64,000 nt of DNA from Owenia fusiformis (Eukaryota > Annelida > Polychaeta > Sabellida > Oweniidae). The notes under the pieces were generated by a model. It had not been told where the DNA came from. It made no database searches and saw nothing but the letters and a program-made list of their open reading frames with translations. This document shows positions 16,710 to 31,700 of this stretch, in pieces. The position numbers and the translations under genes were made by a program. Within the stretch, counting starts at the first letter, position 1, and each line of letters begins with the position of its first letter. Where the stretch lies: positions 8,965,598-9,029,597 of the forward strand of contig CAIIXF020000001.1 of NCBI GenBank assembly GCA_903813345.2, in the 5' to 3' direction.

Positions 16710-19700
16710 ATGGACGTGGAAGAAGAATCATACAACACATTTTCTAGTCCGTTCCTCTCCAAAAGTTTATCAATGGCTCTTAATGCTAGAAGGAAACGCC
16801 TACGGGAAGATATAAGACAAAACTACAGGGACCAACTGTTGAATAGAGTCGACAATCTTTTGACAAAGCTTAATAAGGAACGTGGAGACCCCGGAGAACG
16901 TGACCAACAAAAAGAGCAGGAAACCAATGATAACTCGGACGTTGAAAGCCAAGCCGATAGCGTCGGTCCAGCAGAGAGTGAAGTCACACTACCCATGTTA
17001 ACAGATAGGGAAAATACAATGGTCAGTACAGGTGGAATGAAAGAGCAATGCAATAGTCAAGAACAATGCAAGAAATCTCCATCTTCGGCAGCAATTAAGG
17101 CTAGCACACCAAGCACGATGTATACTCCACGCAATGCGAGAACGTCACCACCCAAACCAAATTCAGCAACAACAAAATCTAGGCGACCTTCTACACAATC
17201 TCCTGGCTTTCCAAGAGAAAATATTGTCAACAACATGAAGGTACAATACATTTGTGTTCTTACTTTTAATGCTCAGGTAGAAATAGTGATTACAAAGGTA
17301 TCAATGATCCCGGGGAATGATCCCTTAGAATGTGATAAAAAAACTTGAAAGCGCGTATATATAAAAAATGGCTAGTAATACAGAGTGACGCAAAATGGAA
17401 CACTCTAATTTTGATTATGATGGAATCTCCTTGAATTTCTGTCTGTTGGCTACGACTACGACGTAATCAAAGTTTCCGTCTGTCATGCTCCACTTCTTCG
17501 TCTTAATGTGTCAAATTCGCAGCTTTAAGACGTTTATGTCTTGAGATATCGCTATTTTTCTTTTCGAAAAATGATGCCCATATGTTCTAGAAAAAATCTT
17601 AGATGCTGCTAGAACAGAGTTTGCTAACCCGTGTCGATGAACTTATGATTTGACATTAACGGTCATTGGGGGTATTGCGATTGCGAAGGATAATCATTTG
17701 AGTCAAAAGCAGTCCTGAGTGATTTGGAACTTACGCAGTATTCGTGTTCTGCCATATAATCGACAACAAAAAAGAAATAGATTTCGAACATTTAGAAATG
17801 ACCCGTGCATGTCATAATAAACCATTCTTTCACTTGAATATGTCAATTCCAGAGATAATATATTATCATGAAATTCGATGGCACATTTAAAAGAAGCAAA
17901 TAACAATAAGAAAATATAGATGAACAACCGACGGTAAATTGCTCTGTTGTGGCAGCACATCACATTTAAAGCTGACTAAGATAAGATACGTTAATGGAAT
18001 ACGAGACAATGTGTGAATTGAGTACAAATATGAGAATTGATCGTTTTGAAAATCCACTTTCTGGGATTTAGGGCGATTTGGGGCATAAATCTAGGCAATA
18101 CATGATTTTTCTAAAATGTCTTTAATGCAATGCAAGCACATCTATGTTGCTCTATTTAACATTCACTCTAATTTTAAAAAAACGTAGAAAACTGAGGCCA
18201 CATGGGTATTGCAAAATTAGAGCTATATGCATTTTGACATATTTCACATTATATGAAAGATCCTTTTCATTTTTATCATAAGTGTTTCTACTTTATAAAT
18301 TGACAATGTGTCTCCAAAATTGTGTTCCTTGGGATATAAACCATTTTGGTTGAAACATCTATTCCTAAGGTGGTCGTGAACAGGATAATAAACTGACCAA
18401 ACATACAAGTACGTACAAGTACAATCGAATCATTGTGATCAATGCAGTGCTTACATAAACTATATTCTAAAATGTACCTGCATCATAACATCATAAAAGT
18501 CATGTGGTGTTGCTTAGCACAATGGCAGTAACAACCGGAGGCAGAGACATCCTTCTTTTATTGTCGTAAAAATCATTGAAATCGTCTTCCGTTTATAATC
18601 TGGAACAAGCAGAAATATCGATCGTAGGAAAACACTTGAAATATTAGAGTTGCCTTTAGAGATAAATAACAACTAAATATTGTTTCTCATATACTATAGT
18701 AGTATAATACTCGATAAGTTGACAAATACATGCAGTGAGAAATATTCACGCAAAACATTATTTTTTAGATATCCAATGTCTTCATGGTGTATAAAATGTG
18801 TGAAGATATGAAAGTTACACTATAATTATCAGAGTGCCTTCAAACTATGACTTAGTACATTTTAAAAATATAATATTATATCTAAGCACAATGGCCAAAG
18901 GGAAATAACAGTAACGCTGAAACAAAACACTGATAACCATAACCGATCATAATAATCCCTTATACAATACATCCAAACCAATGATCTACCACACAAAGTG
19001 TCGAGTGGCCATTGGACTTTGTGGGACCTCACGGGAAAAGTCTAATAGGAGCAAAGGTCCTACGTAGATTCAAAACATGACGTTTTGCATCATAATTTAC
19101 TAATATTTCATACATTAATCATAAAAGTAATTGGCATCTGGCATCCATGCGAGAGTACACAGTCATATATGGCGAAGTTACGCCCCTATCTTGTCACGAA
19201 AACAAATTTTAATCAAAATTTACTTCGTTGGATAACTTGTCCCATTTGGCCAACTCATTTCAGACCTACATTTTTGGCAATATTATAAAGCTTAAATCGG
19301 TGGAATTAGATTGCTGATATCATGAAATATCTCACATAACATAAAACTTCGTATCATTCCTCCCTTCTTAAACATTTGTTTGTCCACTAACAAAAACAAC
19401 ACAACATTATCAACATAGTTAATTGGTTAATAAAAGTAGATAAACAATGATTATATGGTCCATTAAGTCATATAGTTGACCTCATGGGTCAGTACATTTA
19501 TTTCGCTTCACATAAAGTTGTCAATTTCTTCGTTCCAGGGATTTGACACTCGATCCTTTTTCCATGGCCACTGCAGACACTTCTCAAAGTATATTTGAGC
19601 CAATTATAGCAAGACCATCACAGGCCATCATCACTGAAAAGCAATTATTTATTAAGGATTGGTATCGATATGGTGAACTGAATTCAACAATGTTTTTCTC

Positions 19701-22700
19701 CAAAAAAACATGGTCCTTTATGTAATTTTGACTGAGTGACAACAATTTAATGCGAAAATTATTTATATATATTTTGTATAACTGTTTTTGTTAACATTTT
19801 TTGTTTTTAGTGCTATTATTGATTTTTGTTCCTTTTTACCAATTCTTGAGAATAAAATAAAATATCTTTCCGAAGCTTGTTGGAACATACAAGCATATAC
19901 AATAGCATATACAACATTTTCTTAGACCTATCAATGTATATAGTTATACAAAGGAAATTTTGGTTGATTTAACAAAAAGTATTCAAAAATTAAAACAAAA
20001 ACTCCAAAATGGATAAAAAACTTTTATATAATTAACAAAATGATTTTTTAATCAATCAAACCTTCCTTGGTACAATTACAATATTGAGAGACCTAAACAC
20101 GTTGTGTTTATGTCCTTTTATTCCAATGAGGTTCGGAGAGATGTTTCATTTCATTCCGAACATGATACAAAGAACAAAAGAAGTGTCTGGTGTGTTTTCT
20201 AAAACAGTTTAGAGAAAAGTATATATGTTTATTTCAAATTGTATTGTTACCATTCAAAAGATGACCATTAAATTGACGATGTGTTAAATTTTCAGATTTT
20301 TTTTGATGATTGGTTTAAGAGAAACGTGTGTTCAAAAAGTTCACCATATCTATACCCATCTTTTGCAACTTTTTCACTTTTAGACATGATAGTCGGGACA
20401 TGTTAAATTCTATGCTTTCTACAGGCACAGTTAAGAGTCCGGTGTAGATTTTGGATTTCCATAAAATTAAATTTTAAAGTTAATAAAGTTCAATTGTTCT
20501 TTCGAAATGGCGATTTTTGAAGCTGCTGTTAGGTAGAAGAACAGAAAGAGAGTCCATTTTGTGTCATTTTGCATTTCTGTGGAACGGAATTTCTAATTGA
20601 ATGTATTGATTGTTCTCTGTTGCTGTCGATATAAATTTACAAGATGACATTTAACACAAATGGTAATAGTATCCCATTGGCAAGTGCAATGTGATATTAA
20701 CCGTTTGTAGAATCATGCCAAGTCGCTCAAATTTTATTATTTCAATCGGAAGTCCTTCAGCCAAAATAGTGCTGACTTAAATGGAATAGCTATTTTGGGC
20801 ATTCGTAAAAGGCTTACAATCATGTTCAATGTGAATAAACAAATGGTCGAAAATGATGACGTAACCACTGGACGTAACTGTTGTTATTAAAGTACTTTTT
20901 AGTTTCCTATTGTTTTTGTTGAGATGAATTTTTAATTTAGAGAATCCATGGTGAATATTCACAAGACGAACGTCTATTCTAATGTATTTCTCGGTTGTTG
21001 TCAAAGATTATCGCCGGTAGAGCCATATTGATTTTGATTTTGGTGTTCTTAGGATGACAATAACACATTTTTATTTCACGAAAATCTGACCTACAAGTAC
21101 TACTGTGATCCGACTTTGGAGTTTCCCAATGGCGTAATATTTTATTGAAATAGATTTATTGTTCCAAATAATACTGTCATTCCTCCGAGACATACAAAAG
21201 TAGCTTTGTTTGGTCTATATATAAAAAGATGGGACGTGCTGGTATGTTCAACCTAAGAAAAGGTATTACCATATATGTATTTTCACTTGGTAAAGATGGC
21301 ACCAAAGCCGTAAATGATCTTATTGAACGTCAGGTAACCTGAAGTTAAGAATGTTTACATTAATATCAACATTTTTCATTGTAACATAACAAATTTTTCA
21401 AGTAATGCACTGTGTGCAATAACACATTCAGTATCATGTTATCAAGTTATATCACTATTTGAAAGAAAGATAAGCACAAGTGTCCCTAGTAGTTGTGGTA
21501 TGACACCAGAAATGACAACGATAAATAAAAACGATACAACGCGAAAAGCTTTGAGAAATTTCAATACATTTCATATCAGGTACGTAAAGTGATACAGCAA
21601 CGTGAAAAGCTTCGAGAAATTTCAACCAGTTCGAAACCATAGCAACGTATCAAGTGTTTTCTTGTAATTACTAGTGATAAATCTATAAGCACTTCAGCAC
21701 TTATCCGTAGTCGTATAAAATACATTTGTTGGCTTAGTCGTATGCAATCCCAGGTCAATAGAACATCGAGCGTTTCTATTGTATTCGATCTGTTTGCGGC
21801 TAAGTTCTATAAGACTGGAATTCTCATATGTTTTTTTAATATGTGGTGGTGCCAACAATTATAGTATGGAACTGACAAGCGTTCAATTTAGTCAGCGTCG
21901 GTTAGGGAGCAATAAAGTGAAAGGGAAATGCAATTTATTTTACCGACAGTAATTGTCAGATTGTTATGTATCTCCAATGACGATAACTTACTATCACAAC
22001 AGTTTAGTAGAATATTTGATGGCCATCAAAAACTGGAGGCATAATTATTGAAATGGATTATTATGATTATGTAAGTATACTCATTGAGCTTACTCATTGC
22101 CTGTGCTGTGGGGGAATATCAGTTTGCTGAGTCGCATGTCTCATTGGGGGTAAATTATGTATTCAATAAATAAGCGATATAGTCTAATATATTCATTTTG
22201 ATGTATTATAGTGCACAGCTCTGTGGTTTCATTGTTGTGCAGAAGGGAACCAATCAACACTAGAATACATAATTTGAAATCGAAAAAAACATAATAGTTA
22301 CGAGTAATAGCATGACAATTGATTTTCATAGGTTCATAGGGCATACCATACACCCCATGGCATCAGGTACTCAAATCAATACACCAACTGCTACGTCGGT
22401 TCACAACATACATATAGTTCAATGTGTATCAGAATTTTTTTAAATATAAACTATCAACTGATTTTCCTCCTGTTTTCCATATGAAATGAAATGTTCTATG
22501 ACAAGCATGGCCGTATATTATGTGACATGTGTTGGTTATAGTGGGGCGGGTCGCGTCGCGTGGCCTCTTCCATTTTCGCAATTTGTGTATATGTGGATTT
22601 TTAAGTACACACGGATCAATTTGAATGGCCTTTTCATGAATGATAAATCCCAGTGATTTGTCAAAGAATACGAAGGTTATTTTTTGTTTAAACAAATAAA

Positions 22701-25700
22701 ATGAATTGATTTTTTATACTTAGCAAAGAAAGTTTCTTGGCCTTTTAAAATCGAAGAGTTTGTTGTTATTTGTTTTCTAAAATAGATGTGATTCAACAAA
22801 TGCTTAGGTCTATCACAACGGGGATTGATTGTTTTACAACTTGGACAAACATGGGTATTTTAAGGTTTAAAACTACGCACTCTATTAAGACTGTTACAAG
22901 TTCCTGATAAGTTTTGCAAACACATCGAGTACATTAACATAGAATTCACGTGAAAATACAGCATTGTTACTAAATCTAAGATGCTTTAACAAAGTATTCA
23001 AAGGATTACATGCGTTATAAAATAAGATAAAGTTGATCAAATGACAATCCAAAAACTAACTAATCAAACTGGATCACGACGGATATATACACGCAATGTA
23101 TCAAATTGCAGAAATTGTAAGTAATAGGGCAATCCATACATTTTTTAGGAAATAGGGACGAGCGAGAATAACATTTTTTCAACAAGTATCATTTCACTTT
23201 CTCATTAATTATTCAAAAGGATATCCATATTCTGTTTCTGCCCTCCATAAAAATACGAAGTGCAGAGTTAATAACATATACCATCGTGATAGGCGTACAT
23301 TAATCTATTTCAGTTAATTTTATTGGAAAGTCTTTGTGATGTAATACAATGTAAGGGAGACGTTCGACGTTTTCATTTGCGTGACTCTGCCACACTTAAT
23401 TGATTAAGCAATTGTATAAATTGCTTGTAAAAAGTCATATCTTTAATTTCAGGATGGACCCCACAGAGCACATACACAACAAGGAAATGGCTATAGACAA
23501 GGCTATCCAACTGGGAATCGATATGACAATGGTGCATATGATAACCCGGACACTTATCAAGGCTTGAGATATCCAAGTGGAGGTTCAATGGATCATGACG
23601 ATGAGCCAGATACGTTGGGTAGAACTAAATTGGGCAAAAGGGGAAAACTGGTAACGTTTTACAGAAATGGTGACAATAACTTCAAGGGTTTTCAAACATC
23701 TATAAACAGTAAGATTCGTAGTCTTGAGACTCTTTTGGTCGATTTAACGAGCAAGATTCCAACTACGACAGGTATACGCTATATATTCACTTGGCCAGAT
23801 TGCAAAGAAGTTAGAGACCTTAGTGAGTTTGAAGGAGGTCGGTCGTATATAGCGTCGTGTGTTAAGAAGGTCAATAAAACCATCAATTATGGATCCGTAA
23901 GCAGAGAGCAGTTTTGGCAGACTAAAAAACCGTCCGCGGGAAGACATAGAGAAGATGATAAAAGATTTCTTTATAACATTAAACCCAAACAAGTTAATAG
24001 GCCACCTGTGTTAAGTAGAATGAGCGCTGGTATTGCGGCCGCAAATGAAACTCCAAGAGAAACCGATACGTCTGACACATTCAACACTTGGCCCAGGAGT
24101 CAGAACATGAAAGCCAAAAATCGTAAATCCCGAAATTTCCAAGATGATGATAGCGTGGCAATGGACTATGAAGATACAAATACCAGACGTTCTGGCAGCA
24201 ATGGTGATATAACTAGCCCTAATCAAAAACCGACACCAGGTAAAGTCCTTACTGTGGTAAACAATCTAAATAGGCAGATTGAGGAGAAAGTTATGTTTAA
24301 TCCAGGTACAACACAAGAATTTGAGGAGATCATGGAAGACATTAGTGATATGATGAAGATACCACAAGGAGCGTTCACTGGCTTATTTGCTGGGACTCAT
24401 CCGTTTAAGAAAGTAAGTAGAAAAGGCGGAGATGTGTTATACATGGATGTAGGGCTTTCAGCAATTAAAAATAATTTTTTAAAACGTCATGAGAAAGCCG
24501 TTTTTATTTGTCAGGTTATGTTGGTTAATTACATGTCATTCAGTGTATATAAATTGTTTGTCTGTTTATGTTTTTCCTGTGGTAGATTGATATATCTTGA
24601 AGGCCGTAAAGAAATATTTTGAGACCACCAAAAATATGTGTCAGGCAACACTAAATTACGTGTAAGGTAACAATTAATCAAAGAAGTCGTTTTAAACTAC
24701 TTGTTTGTCAAAGTGACTCGACAAAGTCAACATATTTATTTGACATCCTGTAGTCTTGACCTTTGCAGCAAATTCAGCAACATATGTATTTCTAGAATCT
24801 TTTCCTCTTGGAAATCTAGAATCATTTCTTTGAGACCCATTGCTTGAAATCTATAATTTCTTCCTCGTGGAATACACATGATCAATTAATGGAAGAGAAA
24901 AATATAATGAATGTGAAGTTCAGGACAACACCTAACTTAGGTGTAATTTACGTGCAATTGACGGCGTTTAAAGTAACTTTTGACGGCGTTAAAAATAACT
25001 AACGGCGTCCAAAATAATTGTAGACGGCATGCAAAGTAAGTTTTTATGGCGTTTAAACTAATGCTAGGCAGCGTTCAAAATTCTCTATTGCGTAAAAGGT
25101 TTATTTTACGGCGTTCAAAGTATGACAATACATTGGTCCTGATATACACGGTGTATAAGCCAAACGCTCCTACATGCACGACGGAGCGTTTCATTTACGC
25201 GGAAACGCTCCGGAGCGAAATAAAATGGCGGCTAATGAAGATTCCACTATGACCGTAAGTATTGTTTCTCTCGTTTCTCTTACATATCATATGTTATGGT
25301 GAAATATTATGTACCATTCGATGAACATTACTTATTATTAGAGAGATTTCGCACATAAGTGAAAGTACAACTTATACGTATACGTATAGTTAAAAGGGTC
25401 ATGTCGAACTATTATATTTACTAAAATCAATTTTAAATTGTACTTAATTGAACATAACTATTCCCGTTATAGAAAAGCTCCATCAACTAGAGACTATGAA
25501 TGCACTGTCATCTGCACGTGTAGATTATGCACATTATAATTAAATGCTTGCTTCCGTGTCCTTGTAGTTGTAGTGTATTATAAACACGATCCTTTAAAGG
25601 GAGTCATGATTCTTTAAAGTGAGTCATTACATAAACAAGTTGATTATTTCAATGTTTTCATGATCAGTATAAGTTCAATGAACTTACAAAACGGTATATT

Positions 25701-28700
25701 TACGTAGATGATAACGTATACAGTTGGATCTCCGTATAAAGATTTGCCTACTTGTGTGTGGAACAATTGACCGCAAGCATTTTTTAAAATTAATTGGCTG
25801 AGTGGGAACAGTATCCAATCAAATACTTTAACCATCAATTTGAAACACCAATCAAACCCATTCAGTAGCTCAACATATGACATACAGGGTGTTTCATAAC
25901 GAGCATCTCCAAAAAGTCAATTTGAGAAGAGATGGGTCTATAACATATGTACTATATATGAGCCTATTTTATTCTAGACAAACACATTTGGATCAACTAA
26001 ACATGCTACAATTCAAGAAACTACAAATGGCATCCCTTTGACCTGTATTTATTACAGTCCGAGAAGATCTTTCCTGACGAAAAGCTCACATTATGAAACA
26101 CCTTGTACGTTTACCTATAAGTATAAGTATACGTTATAAGTTGTACTTTCACTAGGTGCGAAATCTCTCTATTTATTCAACTTCTGGTGGTAAACTGTTA
26201 TTTGCTTGATTAAATCTCCGTAGTGTAGATCGAACGAATCTGAAGATGACGATTTGACCACAAATTACGAATTAAACTAGTATTTCTATGAAAACGTTAA
26301 TCTTTATGTTAAAGTAGTAGATCACAAACTCGTATATTCTCATTTCCTAAAATCCCAGTCCAAATCCATTACTTTTTCTCGAAAAATCGCTTGTTTTCCT
26401 CAAAACGCTCCGTCGATTTAGAACACAATTTTAGAAACGCTCTTACCATTTTGTTTTGATATCATTTTCAGATTATTAGAGAAGAGTTCCGAATTGAATC
26501 TATCTCTCAAAAACGTGTTGTACTTGTTAGGCAAATTGAAACATCTGAACCTGGTGGTGCTAAACGTGCAACTAGCTGATTTAAGCCTACATTAGATGAT
26601 GTCATGCCTACATGTGTGCTAAATCATAAAACTATAGAAAAAAACTAAAATTTATATGTGAATTAATCTTTCTTCTTTTGATGCCAAGGGGTATAATAGA
26701 TCTTTTCTTTCTCTTCCTGTAAAGGAAAGGCAAGCTATATATTTCCTAAACTGATCTAGACTACCGGAGCGTTTCCAGTTCACTGCGTTAACCAGATCGG
26801 AGCGTTTCTTGAATATGAGAATGTCATCATTTTTCAGACTGGATTTTCGGTCATCAAATCACTATTACGATGATGTATGGTGCGTTGAAGCATTGGAATT
26901 TGACTAAAATATACGTTGGTTCTCTAATCTTGGCTCAACTAATCACATGTATCGACAAAAGGGGTTTTGACCGGTAGAATGACAAATACGTTTGTGAATT
27001 TTGATAACTATACTGCTTCGTACAGCTCTTCCTAATTGCTTCAAACGTCAACAGCCAGCCAAGTACCACATGAATATCACACCCATCGAATGGTATACTC
27101 GAAATATGGAACTCATACCTCTTATTCCCTTTATTGGGGAAATCGTGAGACGGCTCATCATTCCCGCCAGCCAGTTTTCCTACTCCGGAGCGTTTCTTTG
27201 TTTAATTTCAGTAATGAAACGCTCCGTCGTGCATGTAGGAGCGTTTGGCTTATACACCGTGATACATGTCGAGGGTCAAACTTGTATTCCAATCTCACGG
27301 GTAGTATCTAAAGCCCCGCTATGATTTAGAAGTCGCGAGCAAATACCCGCTGAAATCGCGAGCAATTAAAAGAAAAGAAGGGTTATCTTTTGTTTACTTA
27401 AATTGTATGTTGTAAAAAGCGTTTTCATTTAATTTTACTCAATCATTACATGGTATTGATACTAAAAAGCAACTTCTGCAAAAAAGGATCACGAGCTGAT
27501 GTTCTGAGTTTTGTTATTCGATAATTGGAGAGAGAATGTATCATCTTGAATCTTTATCTATATATTTCTCTATTTTATAGCTGAAGAAGGTCATTGCCCT
27601 TCAGTTGAAATGGTCATAGTAATATGAAATGAAGGTATTGTGAGTTTCACTTCCTAAAGTTTCACAAAAAATTATATATTTCAAATTTAGCATATCCCTT
27701 GAGGCCCCGCTTCTACCATGAGCAATAAACTTAAGATCCCGCTGAAAACATGAGGAGGCCCCGCTGAAAACATGAGGAGGTCCCGCTGAAATCAGGAGCA
27801 AGTGGCTCTCTAAAATGGAGTGAAGACCGATTTGACTTTGCAAATCTGCCACGACTGTAGCCAACGTCATAAATATATTAATTATTGATACTCTACAGAG
27901 CACATATATATCATATATCATTGTCATTGTTATTATCGGTTCGAGCACCCCCCCCCTTACCAAAAGCTGGCTACGAGCATGATTCCAATAAAACCATTTC
28001 ACTTAATGTATTTCGACCTGACTCCATCGAGAAATTTACCAAGAGAAGATTTAAATCCATTCCACGACTTTTGACAAGTTTCAAATAACTCGTTCTTCTT
28101 TGTATGCAATATATATTTATATTTCACTGAAGTTACATTATACTGTAGTTCAGTATATTACTACCTTAGAGGATTCAGCACCAATGGCGCACACGTTTGA
28201 AAAGGCAATTTATGGATCAACTGCTAGATGTAAGTAACAAAGGAGTACATCATCCGATTATGAGTCCGAAATAATAATAATCAAATAATTTCATCATTAA
28301 CATTTAATCGTAGGTTATGTTAAACGCACGTGTTACGCGGAAAACATGATGCAAATATGTGTCATATTCTGCAATACATATGGCATATTCACTTGCGGTG
28401 TATGACAGATTCAGCTGCAGTATATTGCATACCCACTAAGCAATGAGAACACGATACGGAAGTACGCAATTGTCAATTGCATTGATTGAACAAACGGGTA
28501 ATCATTGTGTCATTTTCACCTGCGGTATATGACATATTCGGCAAGTGAGTATGACATATTCTGCAGGTGACTATCAGGTATTCACTGAAATCAATATATC
28601 GCATATTCACGGCGGAATATCGCATACTCACCTGCGCAATATGCCATAAACTGCTGGTGAGTATGGCATATACTGTATACCCGTATCACAAATACCACGC

Positions 28701-31700
28701 AACCATAAATGTATGCCATACTCCGCGTAACATCGTATGTGTTACGCGGAATATGGCATATATTCATGGTTGCGTGGTATTTGTGATACGGGTGTATATG
28801 CCATATTCACCTGTGGTATATGGCGTATTCCGCAGGTGAGTATGGCATATTCCGTATTGAATATGTGATACATTGATTTCAGTAAATACCCCATGCTCGC
28901 AGAATATGTCATACTCACTTGCAGAATATGCCTTACACCGCAGGTGAGTATGCCATATACCGCAGGTGAATCTGTCGTACTCCATAAGTGAATATGCCAT
29001 ATTCATTGTGGAATATGACATATATTTGTATCGTGTTTACCGCGTAACAATATGTCCAGGAAAATGGCTTATGCAGGACATACGATTTATATGTCCCGGA
29101 TCCACGTTTGAGCGGGACATACGAAAAATATTTGCCCGGATATGGAATATATTCCCGGTTGATATGTCCCTGAAAATTATCAGGTATGGAATACAAATCA
29201 TCATTATTTTAATAAATATTTAAAAACAAAAACTTGAATGTTATTGTTAAATTATAAAAGTAGAACCTGAATTATCATGGAGACATTGTGGTTCTCCTTT
29301 CTCTCTAAATTTCATCTTCTTGCAACTTGGGGTGTCTTTGTTTAATACAAGACTCATTACCCTGAACCTCAGGCTTCAATTAAGTTCATTCTTGAAATGA
29401 TATCCACCTTTCTCCTATACATTTTGATATGGATGCAACTCTATAAAATGTTTGACGAAATCTCTGGTGGCTTGAACTTGGAATGGAAACATTAGAAACC
29501 TGGCCCTAGAATGAAACAGTATATATACAGTAATTATTAGAAGTACTTAACTTGGTCTTTCGTGCACGTTTATTTGAAGAACCTCAATATTTTATGTAAT
29601 AGTAATGAGCTTTCCTCGTGATCGAAGCGGGTACTCGTGATATCTGCTCCTGTTTTCAGCGGGACCTCCTCATGTCTTCAGCGGGGCTTCCTCATAATTT
29701 CAGCGGGGCCACTGGCACACCTTCAATGATGTATTTCACCCCCCACAGTGGATGTTTTTGAAAACAAACTTATCAATACATACAATGTTGGTCCAATATT
29801 CATAATGAGGTATGTATATCGTAGTTCGTGTCTCTATTTTAATCATAAAAGTAATATGTTAACAGTAAATTATGCAAACGTGCATATTGACGCCCGTTTC
29901 TTCCATGCCAGTAAAAATAGTTATCTTTCATGTCATTGTTTGTGAAGATATACCTGTTCTGAAAGTATACCTAAAGTATCAAAGAACAGTAATGCGTATT
30001 CTTACCTTTTTGGTCCATATTTCCAGATGAATTAAATAAAAAGGACTTTGCTCGTGATTTCAGCGGGAACTTGCTCGCGACCTCTCAATTATAACGGGGC
30101 TTTGGATACAACCCGTGAATCTACCTATGTACAGTGTAGCTTTGTAACAGTTTGCTTTCGTTTATACTGATTTTTCACGTAATGAGGCGCCTGATTATAA
30201 GGGAAGTTAAGCTACACGTTTTAAAGGGGAGAATGGAATTCCAAATGAATATAACTCTCCACGCTCCTGTACAAGTTATGTTTAAAACGTGTAGTTTAAC
30301 CTTCCTATTGTTATGTTTCCCCTCATAATAAAAGCCTATTGGTTACGATCCTTAATATGAAAATTGAAATTCAGAGTTTTTCAAAGTGTGAATCGTATTT
30401 GCAATCCTTATTCTTATACATAAATTATGTCTTACAAAATTAAAATCCGATGTTTGAGCAGTTATCTACCTGAACTAAAATGTTGACGAAAAATGATAAC
30501 TTTCCTCAAAATAAAACCCCATGGAGAATTTCGCTATCGAACAGCCCATCTTCAAAATAGCAAGGCGCCTTATAAGAGAAATCAGGTATTGGATGATAAA
30601 ACATCGATGTTTTCTGGCTGTTGTTGTTTTAGGTAAATGGCTTTCGTTCATGGGTGAGTGGATATGTGTATATTTGAATGCATGTTAGTGTGATTTATTA
30701 TATAACCCATATGTATTCTAGATACTCATTGGCTTATTCAAGGTCACATGGTATGGCATAGATGTACAAATTCCTTGCTTAAACGGTTATGGGGTACCAG
30801 TCATTAGTATGGGGTACTTATTATAGAGTATGGGACTTGAATGACAAAATACATTTGCCAATAAGAATCTATAAGCAAATGTGAAATTAAAAACGCCACA
30901 TTTTGTTTTTGTTTACAGTGCACATATGGGGCATACTAATAAAACAAATAGTGACTGCCAATTTTCGGTAAATAGTGTAAAAAATTTCCCCTTTGGGAAT
31001 ATCCTGTCCACTGACATGTGATGTTTGCATTATTTCCCTCAATGGCACACTATTTGTATAATAATACAAAGTGGCAATAGCCGGCAGAACATTAAAGACA
31101 GTAGAACCTGTGTATAGTGAGCATTTGTTTGCCAAGAAAAGACGTTCAGTATTCCCTCCAACTGCTAACTCTAAAAAGGAAGTTGCAGAAAATCTGTGAG
31201 AAATCATTTATCGGATTATGCCAAGATTAAGTGTTCATTGTTCATAGTAGGTAGGTGTTCAATATAGGAATGTACTTTATCGTGAAAGTCAATGGGAGAA
31301 AACCCCGGGAGAAAACGGTTTTGCCGACTAAAAAGGCTCACTGTAGAGTGTTTCACTGAGAGGGGTGTTCACCAACACAAGTTTTACCGTTAATATATAT
31401 TGTAATACACTGACCGTTTTCCTAAACTCAATCAAGGGAGGAATTCTGTCATAAATAGTCGTGACTGTGGCCAACAGCATATCAAACAATTGTTGTAATA
31501 TAATGACCATTTTCCTATACTTGACTGAGAGAAGAAAAACATTTATCACAGGCACATCAGATAAATATTGTAATACACAATGGCCATTTTCATAAGCTTG
31601 ATTAAAAACTTTTCGATATTCATCAGCGTTATTGTTTAGGCACTGTAGTCCTACTTGACTTTTATTCATTTTTAAATGTTTTGAAACTTTCTCACAATAC

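Larger units (their letters stand above)
25147..27261. mobile_element. CACGG-ended TIR element A, 2.1 kb
   Basis: The TIRs are 49 bp without mismatch, starting CACGGTGTATAAGCCAAACG and present in inverse at 27213-27261. Subterminal copies of 'acggagcgtttc' or 'ctccggagcg' recur on both sides (for example near 25184, 25205, 26403, 26765, 26799, 27184), as expected of transposase-binding sites. The flanks are ATATA and ATACA, so the target duplication is 3 bp (ATA) or a decayed 5 bp. CAC-type ends recall the CACTA/Mirage/Chapaev group, but that is inference. No transposase ORF is present. Two more elements lie inside. Confidence 0.8.
27296..30117. mobile_element. CACGGGT-ended TIR element B, 2.8 kb, with AATCT target duplication
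   Basis: The ends are CACGGGTAGTATCTAAAGCC and, in inverse, CACGGGTTGTATCCAAAGCC. AATCT flanks both sides (27291-27295 and 30118-30122). Subterminal 'cccgctgaaa' boxes point inward: about 27348, 27737, 27760 and 27783 on the left, and as inverse 'cagcggg' near 29657, 29679, 29701 and 30061 on the right. The design matches element A, which ends only 34 bp away. No transposase is visible. The palindromic cluster 28332-29048 lies inside. Confidence 0.8.

Noticed and set aside
16823-17053. Antisense ORFs under DCX-EMAP exon 1
   Set aside because: They are frames opposite a coding exon with low-complexity composition, with no homology recognised.
28764-29223. Several overlapping ORFs of ~85-90 codons on both strands
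   Set aside because: They arise from the palindromic repeat cluster, where stop-free text is mirrored on both strands.
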